Shown here piece after piece: positions 52,845 to 61,628 of a stretch of DNA of 64,000 nt. The stretch's first letter is position 1. Every line of letters begins with the position of its first letter. Source of the DNA: Pedobacter ghigonis (lineage in GTDB: Bacteria; Bacteroidota; Bacteroidia; Sphingobacteriales; Sphingobacteriaceae); NCBI RefSeq assembly GCF_903166585.1, contig NZ_CAESCM010000020.1, positions 38,030-102,029 of the forward strand. Reading direction: 5' to 3'. The notes beneath the pieces are model-generated. The model did no database searches. It was given only the letters and a program-made list of their open reading frames with translations, and was not told the DNA's origin. Position numbers and translations under genes: made by a program.

Positions 52845-52892
52845 CTTTTGGAGAAACCGAAAATACGTTAGGCAGATGTTGAAACCCAACGT

Positions 52893-53273
52893 ATGGTGTG
52901 TAATTATTTTAAACAAAAAGCTGATGGCTTCGTTTGTTTGCTGATATATTTATTTTTTATGACCGTTACCGTTTTAGCCATATTTGAAACAGATTTCAGA
53001 CCCGATCTTTCATTAGGGAAAATCATGAATGAAAGATTAAAAATAGCCGCTGCAGATTTACAGGATATTCACCTGCAATCTTTGCATTCAGTAGGGCAGC
53101 GTAGTGATGATTTAGTGGTTTACATGAGTTATAACCCCAAGTACAAAATCAGGTGGCGCGTGGTAAACGATGTACCCGAAGATGTTGAGCATTTTGTTGC
53201 CCAGGTGTGCGGTGATTTAGGATATATTCATTGGAAAACAGCTACCCTAAATGTTTTTAAGGGGAGTGAGTAA
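52893..53273 (+). CDS. Membrane-anchored small protein, unknown
   Basis: A 126-residue protein with one strong hydrophobic segment (about 12-29; FVCLLIYLFFMTVTVLAIF) and a polar C-terminal domain of about 95 residues (LSLGKIMNERLKIAAADLQD, then DDLVVYMSYNPKYKIRWRVV). The domain has alternating strand-like and helical parts with tryptophans. No family was recognised. A consensus promoter with an operator-like dyad precedes it, so it is probably tightly regulated. Confidence 0.6.
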   Translation: MVCNYFKQKADGFVCLLIYLFFMTVTVLAIFETDFRPDLSLGKIMNERLKIAAADLQDIHLQSLHSVGQRSDDLVVYMSYNPKYKIRWRVVNDVPEDVEHFVAQVCGDLGYIHWKTATLNVFKGSE

Positions 53274-53293
53274 TTATCTCCATTTCAACCGTT

Positions 53294-53405
53294 ACCCTGA
53301 ATTCATTTCAGGGTCTCATAAATAAAAGAGTTCCTTAAATAAATCCTATAGCCATTGGATTTATTTAAGGAACTGTAAAAAAAGAGGTGCTGAAATAAAT
53401 TCAGC
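53294..53405. repeat. Three-hairpin intergenic repeat element
   Basis: Three perfect hairpins in 112 bases: ACCCTGAA/TTCAGGGT (53294-53314), an 18-bp stem AGTTCCTTAAATAAATCC with its complement (53329-53374), and GCTGAA/TTCAGC (53389-53405). The outer hairpins with TGAATTCATTTCAGGG and TGCTGAAATAAATTCAGCAT look like an interspersed sphingobacterial palindrome family. It may also end the mnmA transcript. Confidence 0.6.
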
Positions 53406-53417
53406 ATGACGATCCTG

Positions 53418-54509
53418 TTAAATTAAAAATCCACCACCCAATAAATCGTTTCCTTCGTAAAACACTGCCGATTGGCCGGGTGCAATAGCCGATACATTGT
53501 GATCGAATACCACACGCATTTTGTCTTTTTCCTGCACAATTGTACTCAGCATCCCTGCATCTTTGTAGCGTATTTTGGTGATGATATCGCTCATCGGTTC
53601 TTCAATGCTGGCGTATTTAATCAGGTTAATATTCCGTACCATCGCTTCGCGGCGCTCCAGTTCTTCGGCTTTGCCCAAAACTACCGTATTGCTTTCGGGT
53701 AGGATCTGCGTTACAAACATGGGTTCGCCAAAAGCAACACCCAGACCTTTACGCTGGCCAATGGTATAAAAAGGGTAGCCTTTGTGCTGGCCTACCACCA
53801 TACCGTTGCTCAGGATGAAATTACCACCTGCAACCCGGTCTTCTAAATCTTCTACTTTATGTTTCAAGAAAGCCCTGTAGTCGTTATCCGGAACGAAACA
53901 AATTTCGTAACTCTCTGATTTTTTAGCCAACTCTTCCTGACCCATATCTAAAGCCATTTGCCTGATTTCAGATTTGGCAAAGCTGCCCAAAGGAAATTTG
54001 GTGCGCGAAAGGTTTTCTTGCGAAACACCCCACAATACGTACGACTGATCTTTATTTTCGTCTTTTCCTTTCGAAATTACATAACGGCCGCTATCTTGCT
54101 GGCGGATATTAGCATAATGCCCTGTTGCAATAAATTCGCAGTCGAGTTTATTGGCACGTTTTAATAAAGCTTCCCATTTAATGTGCGTGTTACACAATAC
54201 ACATGGGTTTGGCGTTCTTCCAGCCAGGTATTCATCTACAAAATTATCGATTACATAATCGCCAAATTCGTCTCTGATATCCAGTATATAATGCGGAAAA
54301 CCATAGTTTACAGCAAGCGTACGGGCATCGTTAATACTATCTAAAGAGCAGCAACCAGTTTCCTTGCTGCTACCTCCAGAGCTGGCATAGTCCCAGGTCT
54401 TCATGGTTAATCCAATCACCTCGTAACCTTGCTCATGCAACATTACAGCCGCTACCGAACTATCAACCCCGCCACTCATGGCAACCAGAATTCTACCGTG
54501 TTTACTCAT
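53418..54509 (-). CDS. mnmA: tRNA-specific 2-thiouridylase
   Basis: A 363-residue PP-loop enzyme that thiolates U34 of tRNA for Lys, Glu and Gln. ATP loop: ILVAMSGGVDSSVAAVML. The catalytic cysteine pair is C103-like in RTPNPCVLCNTHIKW and the later Cys in YEICFVPDNDYRAFL; TGHYANI and DENKDQSYVLW follow. C-terminal beta domains complete it. ATG at 54509. Essential-type housekeeping gene; monocistronic. Confidence 0.95.
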   Translation of the reverse strand: MSKHGRILVAMSGGVDSSVAAVMLHEQGYEVIGLTMKTWDYASSGGSSKETGCCSLDSINDARTLAVNYGFPHYILDIRDEFGDYVIDNFVDEYLAGRTPNPCVLCNTHIKWEALLKRANKLDCEFIATGHYANIRQQDSGRYVISKGKDENKDQSYVLWGVSQENLSRTKFPLGSFAKSEIRQMALDMGQEELAKKSESYEICFVPDNDYRAFLKHKVEDLEDRVAGGNFILSNGMVVGQHKGYPFYTIGQRKGLGVAFGEPMFVTQILPESNTVVLGKAEELERREAMVRNINLIKYASIEEPMSDIITKIRYKDAGMLSTIVQEKDKMRVVFDHNVSAIAPGQSAVFYEGNDLLGGGFLI

Positions 54510-54615
54510 TTTAAAAATATAGGATGCAAAAATAAGGTTTATTTAGCTGAAATTGTTTAAAGGAAGTCAGTTACTTGTAAAAAGCTTTAGCTTGTGAAAT
54601 TCATAAAATAGAAAT

Positions 54616-54787
54616 TGTGCTATTGTTAAATTGCCTGATTGTTGGGATTACCTCCTGTTAACCAGTTTGAACAATTAACCGTTTAGCCAATAAACTAGAT
54701 ATGTTCTATTGTTGAATTGCCTGATTGTTGGGATTAACTCCTGTTAATAAGCATGGATAATTAACCGGTTAACCAATAAGCCGGTTT
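54616..54787. repeat. Two tandem copies of an 86-base repeat
   Basis: Copy 1 (54616-54701) and copy 2 (54702-54787) share long identical runs, for example ATTGCCTGATTGTTGGGATT, and diverge in their last third. They fill most of the gap between mnmA and the GH92 gene. No coding frame. Probably a local duplication. Confidence 0.7.
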
Positions 54788-54825
54788 CTCTAAATTTAAA
54801 CCATATAAAATGTATTTTTTGTTTT

Positions 54826-54841
54826 ACTTAAACGTTTTAGT
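54826..54841. promoter_or_regulatory. LacI-type operator candidate before GH92
   Basis: ACTTAAACGTTTTAGT is a 16-bp dyad with 14 of 16 matching bases and a central CG, the hallmark of LacI/GalR operators. TTTG at 54818-54821 may be the -33 box. It lies about 80 bases before the mannosidase start. Confidence 0.45.
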
Positions 54842-54917
54842 CTGGTTATTTGTGCATATTTGAAGATAAATTTCTACCTTAGAATTTTAAAGAAAACAAG
54901 CTAATCTCAAAACGGAT

Positions 54918-57203
54918 ATGATTAAAAAAGTTATGCTGCCCTGTCTTTTGCTTTCAGGCATGGTTGCCTCGGCACAGCAGAATCTGGTGCAGTATGTTAA
55001 GCCGATTATTGGTACTTCAAAAATGGGGCATACCTATCCAGGTGCAACTGTTCCTTTTGGTGCAGTACAGTTAAGTCCCGAAACCGATACTTTATCTTAC
55101 GAAGTAAACGGTAAGTACAATGGCGATGTGTACAAGTATTGTGCTGGTTATAAATATGAAGATAAAACCATTACCGGATTTAGCCACACCCATTTTAGCG
55201 GAACCGGGCATTCTGATCTGGGCGATTTTTTAATTATGCCAACCCAGGGCAAGTTACAGTTAAATCCGGGTACTGCATCGAATCCTAAAGGTGGTTACCG
55301 TTCGGCTTTTTCGCATGCAAACGAAGTGGCCGAAGCAGGTTATTACAAAGTGAAGCTTGATGATGATAACATCACTGCAGAGCTAACTTCGACCACACGC
55401 GTGGGGATGCATCAATATACTTTCCCTAAGTCAGATCAATCGCACATTATCTTAGATTTAATGGCGGGTATTTATAACTACGAAGATAAAACCGTTTGGA
55501 CTTATGTTCGTGTGGTAAACGATACCCTGGTTACAGGTTACCGCCAAACTTACGGCTGGGCCAGAACCAGAACGGTATATTTTGCCATGAGTTTTTCTAA
55601 GCCTTTTAAAAGCTACGGTCGCAAAAGCTACGATGCCAAACAAGCTTACCGCGGATTCTGGGGTAAATTTAACCAGGAACAGAACTTCCCTGAAATTGCG
55701 GGTAAAAAGTTGAAAATGTTCTTCGATTTTGATACGCAGGAAGGAGAGAAGGTGAAAATTAAGTTTGCACTTTCGCCGGTTAGCCAGGAAAATGCCTTGC
55801 AGAACATGCGTGCCGAAATTTCGGGCTGGGATTTCGAAAAAGTTAAAGCACAGGCGCAGGCTAACTGGAACAAGGAATTGAATAAAGTGCAGGTAACTAC
55901 TTCTAATGATAATAAAATAAATTTTTATACTGCTTTATATCACGCTTACATTAACCCTACAACCTACACCGATGTTAACGGCGAATATAAAGGTTTAGAT
56001 CAGGGGGTGCATAAAGCTGATGGTTTTACCAATTACACTACTTTTTCACTTTGGGATACTTACCGGGCATTGCATCCATTCTTTAACATTACACAGCCAG
56101 GCCGAAGTAACGACATGGTAAAATCGATGCTTGCTCATTACGATCAAAGCAGTTTGCACATGTTGCCAATATGGTCGCATTATGCTAACGATAACTGGTG
56201 TATGAGTGGTTACCATAGCGTTTCGGTTATTTCTGATGCCATTATTAAAGGTACCTATACCGGCGATGCGAATAAAGCCCTGGATGCTTGTATAGCTACA
56301 GCAAAGCACCGCGATTACGAAGGTATTGGTTACTATATGGATAAGGGGTACATTCCTGCCGAAAAATCGGGTATCTCTGTTTCTAACAATCTGGAGTATT
56401 CTTACGATGACTGGTCTATTGCCCAACTGGCTAAGAAACTGAGCCGTATGGATGTTTATGATGAATTTATTAAACGTTCTAACAACTGGAAAAATAACTA
56501 TGATAGCGCCACAGGATTTATGCGCCCTAAACTGGCCGATGGCACCTTTAAAAAACAATTCGATCCGAAAGATACAGAAGGACAGGGCTTTATTGAAGGG
56601 AATAGCTGGAACTACAGTTTCTTTGTACCACAAGATCCGGCTACACTGATTGAAATGATGGGTGGTAAAAAGAAATTTGCAACGCGCCTGGATACTTTAT
56701 TTACCATGCATTTGCCTGACGAGTTTTTCGCACACACTGAAGATATTACCCGCGAGGGCATTATTGGCGGTTATGTTCACGGAAATGAGCCGGCACATCA
56801 CATTGCTTACCTATACAACTGGGCCGATCAGCCCTGGAAAACACAGGCTCAGGTACGCCACATTTTAAACATGCAGTATAAACCTACCGCTGATGGTTTG
56901 GGTGGAAATGACGATTGCGGACAAATGAGTGCCTGGTACATGTTCTCTTCGCTGGGTTTTTATCCGGTTGCACCTGGTTCTGATGTGTATTCGTTGGGTA
57001 GCCCGCTAGTTAACCAAGCGGTACTTAATTTAGAAAACGGCAAAACCTTTACTGTCGAAGCCATTAAGCAAAGTGATAAAAATGTGTATGTAGAAAAGGT
57101 TTTATTGAACGGAAAGGAAATCACCGATCATAAAATTAAACATGCAGATATTACCAATGGAGGTAAGCTTACTTTCTATATGAGCGCAAAACCAAAAAAG
57201 TAA
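54918..57203 (+). CDS. Alpha-mannosidase, GH92, secreted
   Basis: A 761-residue exported glycosidase (signal MIKKVMLPCLLLSGMVASAQ). GH92 features: YVKPIIGTSKMGHTYPGATV near the start, GFSHTHFSGTGHSDLGDF, the catalytic-region GNSWNYSFFVPQD, and GGNDDCGQMSAWYMFSSLGF near the end. Calcium-dependent exo-alpha-mannosidases of this family trim alpha-1,2-linked mannose from N-glycans. It has its own terminator. With the GH29 fucosidase it points to use of eukaryotic-type glycans. Confidence 0.94.
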   Translation: MIKKVMLPCLLLSGMVASAQQNLVQYVKPIIGTSKMGHTYPGATVPFGAVQLSPETDTLSYEVNGKYNGDVYKYCAGYKYEDKTITGFSHTHFSGTGHSDLGDFLIMPTQGKLQLNPGTASNPKGGYRSAFSHANEVAEAGYYKVKLDDDNITAELTSTTRVGMHQYTFPKSDQSHIILDLMAGIYNYEDKTVWTYVRVVNDTLVTGYRQTYGWARTRTVYFAMSFSKPFKSYGRKSYDAKQAYRGFWGKFNQEQNFPEIAGKKLKMFFDFDTQEGEKVKIKFALSPVSQENALQNMRAEISGWDFEKVKAQAQANWNKELNKVQVTTSNDNKINFYTALYHAYINPTTYTDVNGEYKGLDQGVHKADGFTNYTTFSLWDTYRALHPFFNITQPGRSNDMVKSMLAHYDQSSLHMLPIWSHYANDNWCMSGYHSVSVISDAIIKGTYTGDANKALDACIATAKHRDYEGIGYYMDKGYIPAEKSGISVSNNLEYSYDDWSIAQLAKKLSRMDVYDEFIKRSNNWKNNYDSATGFMRPKLADGTFKKQFDPKDTEGQGFIEGNSWNYSFFVPQDPATLIEMMGGKKKFATRLDTLFTMHLPDEFFAHTEDITREGIIGGYVHGNEPAHHIAYLYNWADQPWKTQAQVRHILNMQYKPTADGLGGNDDCGQMSAWYMFSSLGFYPVAPGSDVYSLGSPLVNQAVLNLENGKTFTVEAIKQSDKNVYVEKVLLNGKEITDHKIKHADITNGGKLTFYMSAKPKK

Positions 57204-57226
57204 TTACTCATCCCTATATAATGTTG

Positions 57227-57263
57227 AACCGTTGGCTATGTATTTAGTCAGCGGTTTTTTTTT
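57227..57263 (+). terminator. Terminator after GH92
   Basis: AACCGTTGGCTA (57227-57238), loop TGTATT, TAGTCAGCGGTT (57245-57256), then a long T-run. Twelve pairs with two wobbles. Confidence 0.85.
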
Positions 57264-57307
57264 GTTATTGATAGAAGTTCCTGATGAAAATGTTGGAGAA
57301 ATAAGAT

Positions 57308-57721
57308 TTACAGCAAAATCACTATGCTTCCGGCAACGATAAGTCCGCCGCCAATAAGTGTTTTAGCATCAATGGGTTCTTTTAAAATTAAAAATGCAAG
57401 TCCCATGGCTATAGCTACACTAAGTTTGTCAATTGGTGCAACTTTAGAAACATTTCCGGTTTCAAGCGCTTTGAAATAAAAAATCCATGAAAGGCCGGTA
57501 GCCAATCCGGATAATCCTAAAAACAGGAGATTGTTTTTGCTCAATGTTTTGAGCTGGGTAATTTCTCCGGTTGCCAGAACAATTCCCCAGGCGATAAATA
57601 AAATTACAATGGTTCTGATGGCGGTAGCTACATTTCCATTTACACCTTTAAGGCCTATTTTGGCCAGGATAGCAGTTGCTGCCGCGAATAAAGCTGATAG
57701 TATGGCATAGAATTTCCACAT
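57308..57721 (-). CDS. EamA-family membrane protein, single repeat
   Basis: A 137-residue protein with four to five hydrophobic helices, equal to one EamA (DMT) repeat: MWKFYAILSALFAAATAILA, GNVATAIRTIVILFIAW, WIFYFKALETGNVSKVAPID, and ILKEPIDAKTLIGGGLIVAG. Half-size EamA proteins work as dimers and export small metabolites. Substrate unknown. ATG at 57721. Confidence 0.88.
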   Translation of the reverse strand: MWKFYAILSALFAAATAILAKIGLKGVNGNVATAIRTIVILFIAWGIVLATGEITQLKTLSKNNLLFLGLSGLATGLSWIFYFKALETGNVSKVAPIDKLSVAIAMGLAFLILKEPIDAKTLIGGGLIVAGSIVILL

Positions 57722-58149
57722 AATAGATTTTGCCTGGTTACTAATTTAGAATATGATTATATAAATATATCATCTAATTCTTTATCAACCCAGTAGTTGC
57801 TATTTTGTTTGATAAACTACTATATCGCAACAGTCTAAATTTATAGGTGATAAAGCACTAATCCAAAAACAGAAGAATCGTCATTTCGACTGAAGCCAGC
57901 TGGTTTTTCACCGGCGCGAAACGCCTGCCCGTACAGGCGGGGAGAAATCTATCTTTAAAGATTTAGCTTCGCTGAGCACTTAGTGGTTCTCGGCTACGTT
58001 GCACTTCGCTCGAAATGACGACCCTGAAGTGGCTGTCATTAATACTGATTTTTATGAAATAAATTCAAACTCAGGTTAACAATCTATTTTATGGTCCTAC
58101 CTCTTCGCTGGCTCAAAAAGCCTTCTCGCAATTACGGTACTTCTAAATA
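57722..58149. other. Intergenic stretch, mostly repeat
   Basis: About 430 bases between the EamA and SDR genes. It is occupied chiefly by the palindromic element at 57878-58021; the rest is AT-rich and shows no gene. Confidence 0.6.
57878..58021. repeat. MITE-like palindromic element, 144 bases
   Basis: Starts TCGTCATTTCGA (57878-57889) and ends TCGAAATGACGA (58010-58021), perfect 12-bp terminal inverted repeats. Inside are nested hairpins: CGCCTG..CAGGCG near 57922-57940 and AAATCT..AGATTT near 57946-57966. This matches, in general form, the GTCATTTCGA..GGAGAAATCT repeats common between genes of Bacteroidota. No transposase inside. Confidence 0.7.
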
Positions 58150-59001
58150 TTAAGCATTAACTACTTCGAAATTCGTAGCTGTAGCCAGATATTTCCAGTT
58201 GGCCATATCCCTTTGTACATCCGTTATTTTTGCTTCTGCAACCTGATAGGCATCAGGGCCCAGGAATAAATGTAATGGTGGATTTTCGCTTTTGGCGGCT
58301 TCAATCATTACTTCAGCAGCTTTGGCTGGGTCGCCAGGTTGCTGGTTGTTGATATCGTTCTGGTGCATAGCCTGCGAATCGCGCACTTCCTTGTAGGCAT
58401 CGATCGGGTTTGCCGGAACAGCCAAGGAGCTTGCGTTTAGGAATTCTGTCCTGAAATAACCCGGTTCTACTACTGTTGCCTTAATGCCTTGCGATTTTAC
58501 TTCTGCTGCCAGCGATTCAGTAAAGCCGGCTACAGCAAATTTAGTAGCGCAATAGATGCCAAATCCAGGGAAATTTCCGGAGAAACCACCGATTGATGAG
58601 ATATTGAAAATATGCCCCGATTGTTGTTTGCGCATTTGCGGCAAAACTTTTCTAATCACATTCAGTGAGCCGAATACGTTAATGTCGAAATTCTCACGTG
58701 ATTCTTTGTCGCTTAACTCTTCAAGCGCTCCCAGCATACCGTAGCCTGCATTGTTAACTACTACATCTACACGGCCAAATTTGCTAATGGTTTGGCTGAT
58801 CGCCGCTTCTACGCTGCCTTCGTTGATTAAATCTACTGCTAAGGGTAAAAAGTTCTCGTGCTCACCAACTGCTTTTGACAAATCGCTTAAATTTCTCGAA
58901 GTTGCTGCAACATGATATTCATTGCCCAATAATTTTTTTACTAAGGTTAGTCCCAGGCCTTTTGATGCGCCGGTTACAAACCATACTTTTTGGATGTCCA
59001 T
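58150..59001 (-). CDS. SDR-family oxidoreductase (tandem copy 2)
   Basis: 283 residues from the ATG at 59001 (the open frame runs to 59073 without a good start). NAD(P) site VWFVTGASKGLGLTLVKKLL; NNAGYGMLGALEEL; catalytic Ser in FNISSIGGFSG; Tyr-x3-Lys in GIYCATKFAV. It is closely similar to the SDR gene directly upstream (28 bases), so the two arose by tandem duplication. Substrate unknown. Probably controlled with it by the AraC regulator ahead. Confidence 0.92.
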   Translation of the reverse strand: MDIQKVWFVTGASKGLGLTLVKKLLGNEYHVAATSRNLSDLSKAVGEHENFLPLAVDLINEGSVEAAISQTISKFGRVDVVVNNAGYGMLGALEELSDKESRENFDINVFGSLNVIRKVLPQMRKQQSGHIFNISSIGGFSGNFPGFGIYCATKFAVAGFTESLAAEVKSQGIKATVVEPGYFRTEFLNASSLAVPANPIDAYKEVRDSQAMHQNDINNQQPGDPAKAAEVMIEAAKSENPPLHLFLGPDAYQVAEAKITDVQRDMANWKYLATATNFEVVNA

Positions 59002-59029
59002 AATCTTTTTCTTAAATTTTAAATAGGGT

Positions 59030-59869
59030 TTACTGATCGAAATCGGTTGAGATAGAAATAGGTTTCCACTCATTAATTTCTTTGCTTAATGCTTCAATTT
59101 TGGCTGTAGCACGGTCAAATGCATCTCTGCCCAATAATAAGTGCAATGGTGGGTTGGGCATGCTGGCAAGCGAAATCATGGCTGCTGCTGCTTTTTCCGG
59201 ATCGCCGATTTGCTGACCATCCATTTTTAAATACCGGGCATGTGTTTCCCTTACTGCCGCATATTCGGCAATTGGATTAGCAGCCAGTGTCAAAGAATCG
59301 GCGGTTAAGAAACTGGTTCTGAATGCACCAGGTGCAACTACGGTAACTTTAACGCCAAAATCTTTAAGATCTTCGGCCAATATCTCGGATAGGGAAATTA
59401 CGGCCGATTTAGCAGCAGCGTATATCGCCCAGCCAGTTGCACCTGTAATACCGGCAATTGAAGAAATATTGATGATATGCCCTGAACGCTGTGCCCTTAA
59501 ATAAGGAGAAGCTTTTCTGATAACATTTAAAGTGCCGAAAACATTTATGTCGAAACTGTTGCGGGTTTCTGCATCGCTAAGTTCTTCAATACTGCCGCCA
59601 ATACCATAACCAGCATTATTGATAATCACATCAATGCGTTCGAACTGGGTGACAGTTGCTTTAATGGCTTTTTCTACACTTTGTTCGTCTGAGAGATTAA
59701 CCGAAAGCGCAAGGAATTTTTTCGAATCAGTAGCTACTGCCTGCTTAAGTTCGTCAATATTTCTCGAAGTGGCTGCAACATATTGGCCGGCTTTTAACAA
59801 TTGATGAACCAAACTTAATCCTAAGCCTTTAGAAGCTCCGGTAATAAACCAAACTTTTTTCTTGTCCAT
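59030..59869 (-). CDS. SDR-family oxidoreductase (tandem copy 1)
   Basis: 279 residues. VWFITGASKGLGLSLVHQLL for NAD(P), NNAGYGIGGSIEEL, INISSIAGITGATG with the Ser, and WAIYAAAKSAV with Tyr-x3-Lys. Pattern matches the next gene throughout. It lies 83 bases after the AraC regulator and 28 before its paralogue. Confidence 0.92.
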   Translation of the reverse strand: MDKKKVWFITGASKGLGLSLVHQLLKAGQYVAATSRNIDELKQAVATDSKKFLALSVNLSDEQSVEKAIKATVTQFERIDVIINNAGYGIGGSIEELSDAETRNSFDINVFGTLNVIRKASPYLRAQRSGHIINISSIAGITGATGWAIYAAAKSAVISLSEILAEDLKDFGVKVTVVAPGAFRTSFLTADSLTLAANPIAEYAAVRETHARYLKMDGQQIGDPEKAAAAMISLASMPNPPLHLLLGRDAFDRATAKIEALSKEINEWKPISISTDFDQ

Positions 59870-59952
59870 AATTTTATCTTTTTTTGTTTAGACAAAATTA
59901 CAGACAAGAGGCATGCTACATATTACATGATTCAAACCGATGATTACGAAAT

Positions 59953-60864
59953 TCAAACAATTCGGTAAGAAGTAGGGGTGTGGTTGGTTAATTTTTTGAA
60001 AAAGTTATTAAAATGGGTAGGCTCTTCAAAGCCCAGGCAGTAACCAATTTCCGAAATATTCCAGTCGGTATGCTTCAATAAGGCTTTGGCCTCGCTTAGT
60101 AAGCGTTCGGTAATGTAATGGGTAGTGGTTTTGCCTGTAGTTTCTTTAATGGCGCGGTTAAGGTGGTTAACATGTACCGAAAGTTGCGAGGCGTAATCTT
60201 TTGCCGAGCGCATGGTTAACCTCTGGGTAGTATTTTCGATTGGGAATTGGCGTTCCAGCAGCTCGGTAAATACCGATGTAATCCGGCTGTTTGCATCTAC
60301 ATGTTTAAATAAAGCTTCCGAAGGCTGTGTTTTTAAGGCAAAGTGCGTAATCTCGGTAATGTAGTTCCTTAACAGGTCGTATTTATACACGTAATCGGTA
60401 TTAATCTCTTCAAACATTTTCGAAAAGATGCTTTCTACATGTGCTTCCTGTGCTTCATTTAAAATGTAAGCTGGCTTGCCGCCGGGTATAAACATGGGTA
60501 AATCGCCAATGTTACCACGGATTTTTTCTTTAAAAAAGGATTCCGTAAAAATGCAAAAGAAACCGGTAACATCGCTTTTTTGCCCGCTCGCCAATTCCCA
60601 GGTGTAAGGAACAAGCGGGTTGAAAAATATCAATGCAGTGCCATTTATCTCTACACTTTTATCTGCGTAGTGATATACATTGTGGCCGCGGATCAGCGAA
60701 ACTTTATAGTAATCCCGGCGGTTATAGCTCATTGGTCTGGCGTCTTCTTTCAGGCAGTCTTCCAGTTTAAAAACATTAAAGTGACCCACGCCATTCTGCA
60801 GGTTTTCGGGTAGAAAACTGAATTTGTTTTTGTAAAAATCTTCTATGCTTTCTGGTTTGCTCAT
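59953..60864 (-). CDS. AraC-family transcriptional regulator
   Basis: A 303-residue regulator: N-terminal cupin-like sensing domain (about 20-170; YYKVSLIRGHNVYHYADKSV) and a C-terminal AraC HTH pair (about 205-300) with VHVNHLNRAIKETTGKTTTH and WNISEIGYCLGFEEPTHFNN, then FFKKLTNHTPTSYR. It precedes two SDR genes on the same strand and is divergent from the thioesterase operon, either of which could be its target. Confidence 0.93.
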   Translation of the reverse strand: MSKPESIEDFYKNKFSFLPENLQNGVGHFNVFKLEDCLKEDARPMSYNRRDYYKVSLIRGHNVYHYADKSVEINGTALIFFNPLVPYTWELASGQKSDVTGFFCIFTESFFKEKIRGNIGDLPMFIPGGKPAYILNEAQEAHVESIFSKMFEEINTDYVYKYDLLRNYITEITHFALKTQPSEALFKHVDANSRITSVFTELLERQFPIENTTQRLTMRSAKDYASQLSVHVNHLNRAIKETTGKTTTHYITERLLSEAKALLKHTDWNISEIGYCLGFEEPTHFNNFFKKLTNHTPTSYRIV

Positions 60865-60980
60865 GAAATCAAAGTTACAAAATTCAAACGTTAAAATGGA
60901 AATCCCGTTTTATGCAGAAGGTGGTGTTTTCGCAGAATAGGTGTAGTCTATAGAAAAAAAGATTTTCTGGTGACAAATAA

Positions 60981-61003
60981 ATATACCAATCGGTATATAT
61001 TTG
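60981..61003 (+). promoter_or_regulatory. TetR-type operator 1 overlapping a -7 box
   Basis: ATATACCAATCGGTATAT (60981-60998) has perfect 7-bp arms around AATC. TATATTTG (60996-61003), a full -7 consensus, overlaps its right arm. A repressor bound here would block initiation of the thioesterase operon. Confidence 0.7.
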
Positions 61004-61108
61004 TGCTGTCAATTGATGAGTGTTTGACAATGGCCTTTGTTTAAAGCTGAAAAATGAAAGATTTTTTGTTGGGATATTGAACGATCACAACATTTTTTTT
61101 AATTAAAA

Positions 61109-61126
61109 ATATACCGATTGGTATTT
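61109..61126 (+). promoter_or_regulatory. TetR-type operator 2 at the thioesterase start
   Basis: ATATACCGATTGGTATTT (61109-61126) is operator 1 in reverse orientation with two changed end bases. It stops 4 bases before the ATG at 61131, 128 bases from operator 1. Confidence 0.65.
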
Positions 61127-61130
61127 AATA

Positions 61131-61616
61131 ATGAAACGAACTAAAGAAATAACCTGGGAAGACCCGATGAAAGGTGCGCTGGAAGCTACAAAGATGGATG
61201 GCATAGCTTATTTGCAAGCCATGAGCGATCATCAGTTTCCCTTGCCACCACTTTTATACACTTTAGATTTTAGCGTTACTGAAATAGAAAAGGGTAATGT
61301 GGTTTTCGAATTTACCCCGCAGGAATTTCATTATAATCCCATCGGAACGGTGCATGGTGGTGTAATTACGGCCATTTTAGATTCGGCGATGGGCTGTTCG
61401 GTACATTCGCTTTTACCTGCCGGAAGGGGCTACACCACCTTAGAACTTAAAGTAAATTTCCTGAAAGCGGTTACCATCAAAATCGGAAAATTAAAAACCC
61501 GGGCTAAAGTGATCAATCTTGGAGGGCGTACTGCCCTGGTTGAAGCGCAGTTGCTTGACGAAAATAATACCATTTACGCTCACGCCGTGAGCACTTGTTT
61601 AATCTTAAAATTTTAA
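61131..61616 (+). CDS. PaaI-type hotdog thioesterase
   Basis: A 161-residue acyl-CoA thioesterase-like hotdog protein: FEFTPQEFHYNPIGTVHGGV with the HGG motif, ITAILDSAMGCSVHSLLPAG with the Asp, and YTTLELKVNFLKAVT. It hydrolyses aryl- or acyl-CoA esters; the exact substrate is open. First gene of a two-gene operon (12-base gap to the SDR), with two TetR-type dyads upstream, a layout common in fatty-acid or xenobiotic control. Confidence 0.88.
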   Translation: MKRTKEITWEDPMKGALEATKMDGIAYLQAMSDHQFPLPPLLYTLDFSVTEIEKGNVVFEFTPQEFHYNPIGTVHGGVITAILDSAMGCSVHSLLPAGRGYTTLELKVNFLKAVTIKIGKLKTRAKVINLGGRTALVEAQLLDENNTIYAHAVSTCLILKF

Positions 61617-61628
61617 AAAAAATATAAA

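Noticed and set aside
53294..53405. CRISPR-like array
   Set aside because: The three hairpins differ in sequence and are not spaced as repeats with unique spacers.
56046..56633. Minus-strand 195-codon frame inside the GH92 gene
   Set aside because: Antisense to conserved GH92 sequence; no independent support.
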